From Verrucomicrobia bacterium UBA1727 (GTDB lineage: Bacteria > Verrucomicrobiota > Kiritimatiellia > RFP12 > UBA1067): a stretch of 9,545 nt of DNA. Each line of letters opens with the position of its first letter. The first letter of the stretch is position 1. Below the pieces are notes generated by a model, which saw nothing but the letters and a program-made list of their open reading frames with translations, did not search any database and was not told where the DNA came from. Positions 1 to 6,888 of the stretch are shown in pieces. Position numbers and translations under genes: made by a program. The stretch covers positions 13,431 to 22,975 of the forward strand of contig DCIL01000030.1 in NCBI GenBank assembly GCA_002315875.1. The letters are read 5' to 3'.

Positions 1-742
1 TCACGTCGATGAAGAGATCGCGGAAAAGACGGTAGTACTTCGCGTGATATTCGCGGGCCTTGGCGAAGTTCCCGGCGAGCGCCAGTCGGATCATATCGCC
101 CATCTCCTTCGGAATCACGTTCGAGGCGACGGAGATGACGCCGTCCGCACCGACCGAGATCATCGGCAGCGCGAGCGAATCGTCGCCGGAGAGTACGGTA
201 AAATCGGGCAGGATATCCTTGATGGCGCTGACGCGGTCCACCGAACCTGCGGCCTCCTTGATGGCGACGACCTTCTCGTGCTTGGCAAGACGCTCGACGA
301 CCGAAAGCGGAATCTCGCGTCCGGCGCGTCCCGGCACGTTGTAGAGGATGACCGGCATTCCGAGATCGGCCACGGTCATGAAGTGGCGGTAGAGTCCTTC
401 AGGATTCGGCTTGTTGTAATAAGGCGTAACCTGAAGGCAGGCATCGGCGCCGCCCATCTCGATCGCGGCCTTGGTGAGCGAAACCGCCTCGGAAGTCGAG
501 TTCGCGCCGGTGCCGGCGACAATGAGGCACTTGCCCGCGGCGAATTCGATCGTCTTGCGGATGACCTCATGGTGTTCCTCATGCGAAAGCGTAGGCGACT
601 CTCCGCTCGTTCCGACGGAGCAGATTCCCTCAATGCCTGCGGCGGTCTGCTCCTCGACCAATGCGCGAAGTTTTCCGTAGTCAACCGATCCATCGCGGTT
701 GAACGGAGTCACCAATGCTGTGATAGTACCTTTGATTTTCAT
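1..742 (-). CDS. dapA: 4-hydroxy-tetrahydrodipicolinate synthase (DapA), 3' end beyond window
   Basis: DapA condenses pyruvate with aspartate semialdehyde in the cytoplasm, the first committed step to diaminopimelate and lysine. I translated this strand by hand from ATG at 742; 247 codons are present and the frame is open to the window edge. Family landmarks in order: the pyruvate-binding loop GTSGES (residues 44-49, usually GTTGES), TPYYN (106-110), YNVPGR (134-139, with the catalytic Tyr and the substrate-binding Arg) and the Schiff-base Lys162 in IKEAAGS. LSGDD and GVISVASN follow. About 45-50 C-terminal residues are missing compared with the 292-aa E. coli enzyme. The second Thr of the loop is Ser46, a conservative change. 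The ATG lies 11 bases after the stop of the GspK-like gene, with a weak GAGTGAG ribosome site that includes that stop, so it is probably the last or a late gene of the same transcript. Other members of the aldolase family are possible but fit less well. Confidence 0.95.
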   Translation of the reverse strand, partial: MKIKGTITALVTPFNRDGSVDYGKLRALVEEQTAAGIEGICSVGTSGESPTLSHEEHHEVIRKTIEFAAGKCLIVAGTGANSTSEAVSLTKAAIEMGGADACLQVTPYYNKPNPEGLYRHFMTVADLGMPVILYNVPGRAGREIPLSVVERLAKHEKVVAIKEAAGSVDRVSAIKDILPDFTVLSGDDSLALPMISVGADGVISVASNVIPKEMGDMIRLALAGNFAKAREYHAKYYRLFRDLFIDV

Positions 743-753
743 ATATTCGATTC

Positions 754-3700
754 TCACTCAAGCTGACGGTAGAAAAGCACACGGGTGCGGTGCGGCGGGA
801 CGCCATTCTCGCCGTTCTGGACATTATCCGCACGTTCGGGATCACGCCACACGAGCGCCACTGCCCTCGCTCCGAGCTGCGGCGGCACGCTATTGACGCT
901 GGCTCCGCCCATCAGCATCGGCTCCGCTCTCACGAACACGAGGAAGAGCTGCTGCCGCGCGGCAAAGCAATCGTGCCAGAAGCCGTAGAGGAACTTGCGA
1001 TCGCAGTTGTAGATTCGGGCCTTCTTGTCGGTATTGCCGAGCTTGATGAGGTTGGTGAGATATTCCCACGCGGTCCCGCTCTGCTTCTTGGCGGCATCGC
1101 TCCACCCGAGCGCCGACCAGGTGTCCTGCCAGTCCTGAAGCGGCGAAAGACGCATCGCCCCCATGAATTGTCCCGCAAGCGCCTCCAAGTCGGCATAATC
1201 GATGTTCGCGCCGGTGGAATACTCGTTCCAGGCGTACTTCGCGTTGAACTGCTTGGCATCGGTAGGAATCCCAGTAGTAGCGGACGAACGGAGATTGGGA
1301 TCCGCGGAAAAGCGCCACTCAAGCGGAGTATTAGCGAACGCCGCCATGATGACATTGGTACTTGAGGAGTAAGGATTGATCTTGTAACCGCCACCCGCAT
1401 ACGTAAGGCCGGCATTGTCAAAATCATCCCCGCCCGCATTATACGAATTCGGCAGCGGGTCATACGTCTTCCACATGAGATTGGCATTGGCGAGATTATC
1501 CTGAATACCGCTCGCCGCCTGACGAATCTGAGTATCGGCGCCGGACGGTTCGAGGTAATTGCCCATCATCGTCTTGGTGCTGCCCTTGAGATAGAAGTCG
1601 TTATCAAGGCGCGGCAGATTGGCAAACTCATAGACGGACTGCAGGACGCACTGGTCCGACGTCATCATGAAGATATCGCCATCGCGACTCTTGGCACCGC
1701 AGCGCTTAAGCCATTCACTTTCGGACATCTCATCGGAATCGCCCACGTAATACCAGCTCTCGGGGGCATGGTTATACCGCGGATCGCCGATATAGGCCGT
1801 CTTCGGCACTGGGATGATGGTCGTGGTGTCTCCTGCGGCGACCACACCCGGCACATTTGCATTGCAGGCGGCGGAATTAAAGGAGATCACGCTCGAACGT
1901 CCCTCGCCGAGATCGAATCGCATCAGCGGATACGCCGTTCCGAAACGCGTACCAAACACCTTGAGCGCCTGATTCTGGTTGAGTTGGTTGATGTCCACAT
2001 CGTCCTGGACGCAGGCGGGGACCAAATCGACAATCTTATTCGATGCGGTGCTGCGAATCCATGCCCAGACCGCGACATTGAGCTTGAGCTTCTTGGCGAA
2101 ACCGGCATTCTGAAGTGTTGCTTTGATATCATTTTTGTAAGCCGAGCTTGGCACACCGTTAGCATCAAGCGGGAAGAGATTGCACGAGGCCTCCTTGACA
2201 GTCGTCCCCTTTGTGATATCGGGCAACGACTGCTGCGGAATCGGCTCGGCGCCTTCCGTCCAATCATCCTTGGTATGAGTATCGACCGTTTCCCACTCGT
2301 AAGTGGCCGTGAGAAAGGTCACGGAGACAGGCACCTTGCCGACAGCACGAAGGGATACCTGCTTAACCGCGCCCTCCTCGCCATTGGCAGCGCCATCGAA
2401 AGACGAGGGCTGCGCGATCGAACCCTGAACCGGCATTACGATCACCGAATTATCGATCATCTTGACCGAGGAAAGCGAAGTCGGGTTGCCGCTGGACTGA
2501 TAACCTAGATGAAGAATGTCGCTGCCGCCGGTACGAAGGCGGACGTCGTTGCCGACTTCCGAGAGGAAGAGCGAGACGCGTCCGCCGATCTCATAACTCT
2601 TCTCATTGGGAATCTTATTGCGGAACGGAAACACCGTAAGCGCCTTGAGATGAACATCCGGGAAACCGCTCACGTCGTACTTGACCTTGTATGTCACTTT
2701 GCATTTCGCACCAGGGCCCGGAGTTCCCGACCATGCGACCTCCTTGCCTTCGACAGAACCATTGACTGAAAAACCGCCGACGGCAACGGGCTCGGGACTC
2801 AATCCGCAGATCATCGGAGTACGCTCAAGCGTGGGCATCGCGAGCGAAAGCGGTACGTCATCCTTATCGAGGTAATCCCAAAGCGCACACTTCGTAAGCT
2901 TGCCGACTGACTCCTGAAGCTTCGTCCAGATCGTACTGCCTTCGTTCTTGAGCATGACGCTATCAACGAAGTCGGACGGCGTCTGCTCGAGATCGCTCTT
3001 GGAAAACGGCTGGTTCTTTTCATCACTGATATCAACGGATTGATTCGCCGCGGTCTGCTCCTTCGGCGGGAACCATCCGTCCGTCACGAAGGACATGCGC
3101 GAGAGCATCTCCTTCTGCTCTTCAGTCTCGGCCTTGCCTTGATAGAAATCCTTCAAAGTCGAGCCCTTCTTCGCATACTGATAGAAGTAGCTCTGGATCG
3201 CATCACCGCCGAACTTCTGATCCCTCACCGCGAGATTCCAGTCCGCCATCGAGACGAACGGTACCTTGGAATCGAGAATGCCGTCGATGAAGTTCTGCCA
3301 TGAGTCCGCCCCGCTCGCCGCGGACGAATGGTCCGCACTCTCGAAAAGGTAGTTGAGCGAAATGCGCTCGTCGGGATTCGTCGAGCGCGGCGTATCGGCG
3401 CGCATCACGTTGATGTCGAAGAAGTCGGAGACATCGAGCGCACAGAAGGCGTAGCGTCCCGCATCGAAACCCATCGAATGCCAGGTGGCGGACGGCGTAT
3501 GCCGCGAATAATAGCGCGCGTCATTGACGAGTGACGGTGGAATGTACGCAAGCGCTTCCAGCGAAAGCACCGGCACCGTCTCGTACTGCTCAATGAGCCG
3601 ATCCTGCACGCGGGCGACATCGGTGGTGCCGCCGATGTAGACGCGGCCGAGCCAGGCGTTCATGTTGTGATAGCGATTGCCGTCCTCCCACTCGGGCAGA

Positions 3701-3981
3701 CGGACCACAGACGCATTACGGTTGTTGGAATCATTGAAGCTCTGATTCTTCCAGACACCTGGATGCGGATGATCTCCTATCGCCGCGTCGATCTCATCGA
3801 TCGCCTGCGCAAGCGCGGCCTTGACGAGCATTCGGGACGAAATGGAGCGACGGAGATAGCTGCTCGGAAGGCGCGACGAACGCATGAACGCCGAAAACGC
3901 CACGGCCGAAACGACCATGAACGCGAGCATGCCGAGCACGATGAGCAGCGCAGAACCCTTGTGGGCGCGGTCACTTGACAT
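754..3981 (-). CDS. Giant GspK-like minor pseudopilin (1075 aa)
   Basis: Likely tip component of the pseudopilus. Residues 7-9 (HKG) precede a probable prepilin peptidase site G9/S10, followed by a hydrophobic helix (about 10-32). The Glu normally at +5 is Ile, as expected for GspK, which lacks it. Residues 174-191 (YAFCALDVSDFFDIN) resemble the region of K proteins that reads roughly Y-x-I-x-D-x-x-G-x-x-N-x-N. The remainder is a very large, mostly beta-looking soluble domain with 11 scattered Cys and no enzyme motif I recognise. The last 65 residues contain VFVRAEP, ARAVALVWRDP and RTRVLFYRQLE. Canonical GspK is about 330 aa, so this is roughly three times longer. It may instead be described as a Verru_Chthon cassette protein A-like protein. 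I chose ATG 3981 over the in-frame ATG at 4008 because an AAAGGA site lies 9 bases upstream and it gives a normal short N-region. It overlaps the preceding stop by 11 bases. Confidence 0.8.
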   Translation of the reverse strand: MSSDRAHKGSALLIVLGMLAFMVVSAVAFSAFMRSSRLPSSYLRRSISSRMLVKAALAQAIDEIDAAIGDHPHPGVWKNQSFNDSNNRNASVVRLPEWEDGNRYHNMNAWLGRVYIGGTTDVARVQDRLIEQYETVPVLSLEALAYIPPSLVNDARYYSRHTPSATWHSMGFDAGRYAFCALDVSDFFDINVMRADTPRSTNPDERISLNYLFESADHSSAASGADSWQNFIDGILDSKVPFVSMADWNLAVRDQKFGGDAIQSYFYQYAKKGSTLKDFYQGKAETEEQKEMLSRMSFVTDGWFPPKEQTAANQSVDISDEKNQPFSKSDLEQTPSDFVDSVMLKNEGSTIWTKLQESVGKLTKCALWDYLDKDDVPLSLAMPTLERTPMICGLSPEPVAVGGFSVNGSVEGKEVAWSGTPGPGAKCKVTYKVKYDVSGFPDVHLKALTVFPFRNKIPNEKSYEIGGRVSLFLSEVGNDVRLRTGGSDILHLGYQSSGNPTSLSSVKMIDNSVIVMPVQGSIAQPSSFDGAANGEEGAVKQVSLRAVGKVPVSVTFLTATYEWETVDTHTKDDWTEGAEPIPQQSLPDITKGTTVKEASCNLFPLDANGVPSSAYKNDIKATLQNAGFAKKLKLNVAVWAWIRSTASNKIVDLVPACVQDDVDINQLNQNQALKVFGTRFGTAYPLMRFDLGEGRSSVISFNSAACNANVPGVVAAGDTTTIIPVPKTAYIGDPRYNHAPESWYYVGDSDEMSESEWLKRCGAKSRDGDIFMMTSDQCVLQSVYEFANLPRLDNDFYLKGSTKTMMGNYLEPSGADTQIRQAASGIQDNLANANLMWKTYDPLPNSYNAGGDDFDNAGLTYAGGGYKINPYSSSTNVIMAAFANTPLEWRFSADPNLRSSATTGIPTDAKQFNAKYAWNEYSTGANIDYADLEALAGQFMGAMRLSPLQDWQDTWSALGWSDAAKKQSGTAWEYLTNLIKLGNTDKKARIYNCDRKFLYGFWHDCFAARQQLFLVFVRAEPMLMGGASVNSVPPQLGARAVALVWRDPERADNVQNGENGVPPHRTRVLFYRQLE

Positions 3982-4456
3982 CTTCAAGATTCCTTTCCCC
4001 CTTGCCAAGGCGATAGAAATTGGGGAGCGAGTAATTGATCTGGGTACTGGAGAACTTCGCCTTGCCGCCCATGGAGCTTCCGCCGCCCTCGCGAATCGTC
4101 ACCTTGTACGGATGCCCCCACGGATCGAGAATCTTCCCCTGTCCGTGCAACGAGGCCATCAGCAGCACCGGTATCTCCCCGCCGGACTCCGCCGACCCTC
4201 CGTTGCCGAGGAGAAAGCCGAGCGAAGAAGAATCGGCGTCCTGTTTCTCCAGTGTCGGCAGCTTGTAGTTGTCACCGCTCCGGTTGTAGTTCTCGTAAGC
4301 GAGAATCGCCTGCGAAATCACCTTCACGTCGCTCGTCGCTTTCTGAATGCGGGCACGCTCCTGAGCCTTGCTGACCGAAGTCGTGAGCGCACCGAGGATG
4401 ACGGCAATCATGCCGACCACCACCAGAAGCTCGATAAGTGTAAATCCCTTACGCAT
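3971..4456 (-). CDS. Short GspG-like pseudopilin (161 aa) between J and K
   Basis: A pseudopilin with class III signal MRKG/FTLIELL: cleavage after Gly4, Phe at +1, Glu at +5, then a hydrophobic helix to about residue 25. An amphipathic helix follows (about 26-58). The GspG/type IV pilin hallmark DPWGHPYKV is at residues 111-119, close to the C-terminus, as in major pseudopilins, which are usually about 140-150 aa. Residues 82-93 are rich in Gly and Ser, and 125-131 are a GGGSSMGG-type linker. No calcium-site Asp cluster follows the DPWG motif, unlike classical GspG. Its place between the J-like and K-like genes is not where gspG is normally found. Start ATG 4456 has GAGG 7 bases upstream and is 9 bases after the preceding stop. 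The 3' end is co-translational with the K-like gene. Confidence 0.88.
   Translation of the reverse strand: MRKGFTLIELLVVVGMIAVILGALTTSVSKAQERARIQKATSDVKVISQAILAYENYNRSGDNYKLPTLEKQDADSSSLGFLLGNGGSAESGGEIPVLLMASLHGQGKILDPWGHPYKVTIREGGGSSMGGKAKFSSTQINYSLPNFYRLGKGERNLEDVK
3991..3996 (-). promoter_or_regulatory. Ribosome binding site of the GspK-like gene
   Basis: AAAGGA lies inside the last codons of the 161-aa gene, 9 bases before ATG 3981. It decides this start over ATG 4008, which is upstream of the site and has no comparable motif. Confidence 0.65.
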
Positions 4457-4463
4457 AATGACG

Positions 4464-4467
4464 CCTC
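4464..4467 (-). promoter_or_regulatory. Ribosome binding site of the 161-aa G-like gene
   Basis: GAGG overlaps the TGA stop of the J-like gene and stands 7 bases before ATG 4456, so termination and re-initiation are adjacent. Confidence 0.55.
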
Positions 4468-4963
4468 ACCATTCGCTCGGATCGTCCGGAAAACTCCAGA
4501 TCGCCTGCCAGTCGTTGATGTCGTTAGCGGGACCTCCGCTCATCACGTTGACCGTGTAGTTCTTGTAGTTGTAACCCGCCTGATCGCCGCCGATCGAAAT
4601 CGTCGAAAGCGAATCCTCGTCGAGCGGAAAGGCAAAGGACGTCGGGATCTTGAGCTGCTGATACCGCTCCTCGGACCAGTTGCTGTGCTTGTCGCAGGCA
4701 CGATCCTTGAGTTCTCCGTTTTCGCGCCAAAGTCCGGTGATGTAATGGACATTGCCATTGTCCTCAGGAACGATAAGCGCATTGTCCGCCTGCTCACGGA
4801 TGAGCGCGATGTCGTTCCTGGCCTCGTCCAGATCGGACACCGTGGAAACCCCGGTGCGCCAGGCGATGGACGACTGATTGAAGATCATCGTGAGAATCGT
4901 GACCAGCATCCCCAAGAGAAGCGAGGCCACGAGCAACTCGATTATGGTAAAACCCTTCTTCAC
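4466..4963 (-). CDS. GspJ-like minor pseudopilin (165 aa)
   Basis: A minor pseudopilin, probably a tip subunit. The signal MKKG/FTIIELLVASLLLGML has Gly at -1 and Glu at +5. The V-A-S after ELL and the following NQSSIAWRTG (residues 29-38), then DLDEARND (44-51), resemble GspJ and what I remember of Verru_Chthon cassette protein C, which has a W-R soon after the helix and an EAR motif. Only one Cys (in RACDKH) is seen. Residues 120-165 end in a Trp-rich tail (NDWQAIWSFPDDPSEW). At 165 aa it is slightly shorter than GspJ (about 190-200). Translation starts at GTG 4963, which shares its first base with the TAG stop of the I-like gene, so translation is probably coupled. Assignment to J rather than another minor pseudopilin rests partly on its place after the I-like gene. 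Confidence 0.8.
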   Translation of the reverse strand: MKKGFTIIELLVASLLLGMLVTILTMIFNQSSIAWRTGVSTVSDLDEARNDIALIREQADNALIVPEDNGNVHYITGLWRENGELKDRACDKHSNWSEERYQQLKIPTSFAFPLDEDSLSTISIGGDQAGYNYKNYTVNVMSGGPANDINDWQAIWSFPDDPSEW

Positions 4964-5460
4964 TACTTAACGACCCCCTGGAACCTGACTTCGGAATAGT
5001 ATAGCGGCATGGACATCAAGAGCGACTTGTTCTGGGTCACCCGGACGCCGATTCGGACGATCGGCGAGTCCTGATCGTGCATCACCACGAGCCCGTACTT
5101 GTATCCGCCGAGCGAAACCGATTGCGCCGAACCCTTGAAGTGACTCATCGCCGACGAGAGCGCACCGTTCCCGTTCGGTTCCTGTTTTACTTCGCCCTTG
5201 TCATTGATGAAATAGCCCCAACCCTCCTCGCTCGGCAGATAGTATTCGTTCTTGAAATTGCTCCACGTCAGATTCGTGGACGAAATGGCCATCGAAAGCT
5301 GACTGATGACCGCCTCGGCGACCGCAGCGCCTTCGACATCCTCCACGCTCTGACGGCTCTCACGGAAACCGAAGGCGTAAAGGCCGACGATGGAAAGGAT
5401 GCCTCCCGCCATGATCATCATGGCGAGATTGACTTCGATAAGCGTAAAGGCCTTCTTCAT
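4963..5460 (-). CDS. GspI-like (PilV-type) minor pseudopilin (165 aa)
   Basis: A minor pseudopilin of the GspI/PilV type. The signal MKKA/FTLIEV has Ala rather than Gly at -1, Glu at +5, and Val directly after the Glu, which is typical of GspI (FTLIEVLVAL). The helix continues as NLAMMIMAGGILSIVGLYAF to about residue 30, followed by GFRESRQS. The soluble part has no Cys. YKYGLVVMHDQ and RIGVRVTQNKS near the C-terminus look like beta strands. GspI is usually about 120-130 aa, so it is a little longer. It resembles remembered Verru_Chthon cassette protein B sequences. The ATG at 5460 is one base after the TGA of the H-like gene, with AAGAGG just upstream. Confidence 0.82.
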   Translation of the reverse strand: MKKAFTLIEVNLAMMIMAGGILSIVGLYAFGFRESRQSVEDVEGAAVAEAVISQLSMAISSTNLTWSNFKNEYYLPSEEGWGYFINDKGEVKQEPNGNGALSSAMSHFKGSAQSVSLGGYKYGLVVMHDQDSPIVRIGVRVTQNKSLLMSMPLYYSEVRFQGVVK

Positions 5461-5461
5461 A

Positions 5462-6322
5462 TCACCTCTTCTTCGACGGATTGTCCGCCGTCTTCACCTT
5501 CTGGGCCTGAAGCTGACCGCCATTGCCGGGACGAATCTGATAGACGGTAACGACCTGTGCCGAGCCGTCCGGCTTGTAGACCAGCTTGGTTTCGCCCTTG
5601 ACCGGATCCTCGACCTTCTGGGAATAATCGGAACTGAAGAGGAATCCGTTGGGAAGCTCAATCGCAAGGAACTCCATGCCGTAGGCCGTGGAATTCGACC
5701 ACTGGGAGGTGGCCTTCTCGGCAATCTCGTATCCGAACTGGATGAGACGGCCCTTCTGTCCGTACTGAAGGGTGATGTTGTTGTCGGTCATCGGATCGTG
5801 GTTGACACAATCGAGCATAACGCCGCCGCTTGCCGGATTCTTGGCATTTGAGCGCATGACGGAGTATACCTGAGAATAGCGCTTGGAGGTGCTCGAGGAA
5901 TCCATCTCGTAAAGCCGAATCGTAGAGTCCTTGTTCGGAGCTTCGGCATATTCGCCGTCCTCATCCAGATTCTGCATATCTGCGAACTCGTCGATCAGCA
6001 GATCGCCGCCGGACGGTCCCTTTCCGATCTGGGTGATGCGGCCTTGCCTGCGGATCGCCACGGCGCGGCCGTGCACAAGCTCGTTCTCGTCATCGCTGCG
6101 CGAACGCGTCGTCTCGTTCCAGAAATAAAGCTCGACCGGCACGCGATCGATCTGCGCGCGCTGATAGGCGTTGCGCAGGAACTCGTTCACGTTCTGAATG
6201 ACGCCGCGCTCCTCCATTCCGCGCTGCATCTGACGGTAACCGCCGACGGACGCCGTGCCGAGCAGACCCATGATGGCCACGACCACCAATAGTTCGATAA
6301 GCGTAAATGCACGACGGTTCAT
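5462..6322 (-). CDS. GspH-like minor pseudopilin (286 aa)
   Basis: A GspH/FimT-type pseudopilin. The signal MNRRA/FTLIELLVVVAIMGLL has Ala at -1 and Glu at +5. The segment NEFLRNAYQRAQIDRVPVEL (residues 47-66) matches the GspH pattern L-x-x-A-R-x-x-A-x-x-R-x-x-x-V-x-L at the end of the first helix. Next are an acidic loop (77-82), GRAVAIRRQGRITQIGKGPS and a long beta-looking region. At 286 aa it is much longer than GspH (about 170), with extra sequence in the C-terminal half. Only one Cys is present. It looks like Verru_Chthon cassette protein D as I remember it, which has the same R-x-x-x-V-E-x-x-x-Y/F segment. The ATG shares one base with the TGA of the preceding gene (TGATG), indicating coupled translation. 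Confidence 0.83.
   Translation of the reverse strand: MNRRAFTLIELLVVVAIMGLLGTASVGGYRQMQRGMEERGVIQNVNEFLRNAYQRAQIDRVPVELYFWNETTRSRSDDENELVHGRAVAIRRQGRITQIGKGPSGGDLLIDEFADMQNLDEDGEYAEAPNKDSTIRLYEMDSSSTSKRYSQVYSVMRSNAKNPASGGVMLDCVNHDPMTDNNITLQYGQKGRLIQFGYEIAEKATSQWSNSTAYGMEFLAIELPNGFLFSSDYSQKVEDPVKGETKLVYKPDGSAQVVTVYQIRPGNGGQLQAQKVKTADNPSKKR
5465..5470 (-). promoter_or_regulatory. Ribosome binding site of the GspI-like gene
   Basis: AAGAGG, formed by the last two sense codons of the H-like gene, is followed by TGAT and then ATG 5460. The spacing of 4 bases is short but the purine run is the best in the area. Confidence 0.5.
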
Positions 6323-6888
6323 CAGTTGTCATCCTTCTGCTTTTCGACCACGAGCGAGTCGGACCCGATCGCATACACGATCTTGAAACGGCGGAACCAG
6401 CCGTGGCTCGATTCCGGATAACCGAAATACATCTCGGCAAGCTTCATCTTCTTCGCCGATTTGCGAGTGCCGCGGATGGCGGACATGAAATCAAGCCCGT
6501 ACGCCTCGCCCGAATTGCGTTCGCCCTGGCTTCGGGATACGAAAAGTCCGGAAATATCCATCACGGGATTATTCTGCCGCGTCTTCTCCACCAAGGCCTT
6601 GACGCAATCGCGAACCTCCGAACCGGTCAACTCGTACTGCAACGATTCCGTCGAACCGTTGGTGCCGTCCTGATTCTTCGAGGACTTGTTTTCGAGATTG
6701 ATCGGCCATTCGCCCTCCTGGGCATTGTAGACCGCAAGACCGGCCTGCACCAGCTTGCAAAGCGCATCCGCCCGACGGCCGCGGGACATCTTCACCGACG
6801 ACGAGGCCGCGGTGGTAACGATTCCCATCAGGATACCGATGATCCCGATAACCATGATGAGCTCGACGATTGTAAAGGCCTTTTTCAC
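6322..6888 (-). CDS. GspG-like pseudopilin, 188 aa, paralogue of the upstream gene
   Basis: A pseudopilin with signal MKKA/FTIVELIMVIGIIGIL (Ala at -1, Glu at +5). Its N-terminal third aligns without gaps to the 208-aa gene immediately upstream: residues 51-69 of both share L51, V53, E58, G59, W61, P62, L65, N67, K68 and S69. Two Cys (44 and 95) could form a disulfide. There is no DPWG motif. The C-terminus (WFRRFKIVYAIGSDSLVVEK) has the look of the last GspG strands, with the W-S-x-G position replaced by AIGSD. The start is GTG 6888, inside a GTGA overlap with the preceding stop. It may be an alternative shaft subunit or a minor pseudopilin; the sequence does not decide which. Confidence 0.82.
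   Translation of the reverse strand: MKKAFTIVELIMVIGIIGILMGIVTTAASSSVKMSRGRRADALCKLVQAGLAVYNAQEGEWPINLENKSSKNQDGTNGSTESLQYELTGSEVRDCVKALVEKTRQNNPVMDISGLFVSRSQGERNSGEAYGLDFMSAIRGTRKSAKKMKLAEMYFGYPESSHGWFRRFKIVYAIGSDSLVVEKQKDDN

Noticed and set aside
743..753. Terminator or promoter between the K-like gene and dapA
   Set aside because: Only 11 bases separate the genes and I see neither an inverted repeat with a T-run nor a clear -10/-35 pair.
1768..2508. Plus-strand open frame of 246 codons inside the K-like gene, and similar ones at 44-766 and 7952-8707
   Set aside because: All lie opposite real genes (K-like, dapA, 402-aa pseudopilin) and give low-complexity charged products with no family features.
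3982..4008. Upstream in-frame ATG at 4008 as start of the K-like gene
   Set aside because: It has no ribosome site, deepens the overlap with the 161-aa gene and makes an 18-residue N-region before the cleavage Gly. ATG 3981 has AAAGGA at good spacing.
3884..4999. Plus-strand open frame of 371 codons antisense to the J-like, 161-aa and K-like genes
   Set aside because: It spans several well-supported minus-strand genes, its product is Arg/His-rich with no recognisable domain, and it has no ribosome site. It is an antisense shadow.
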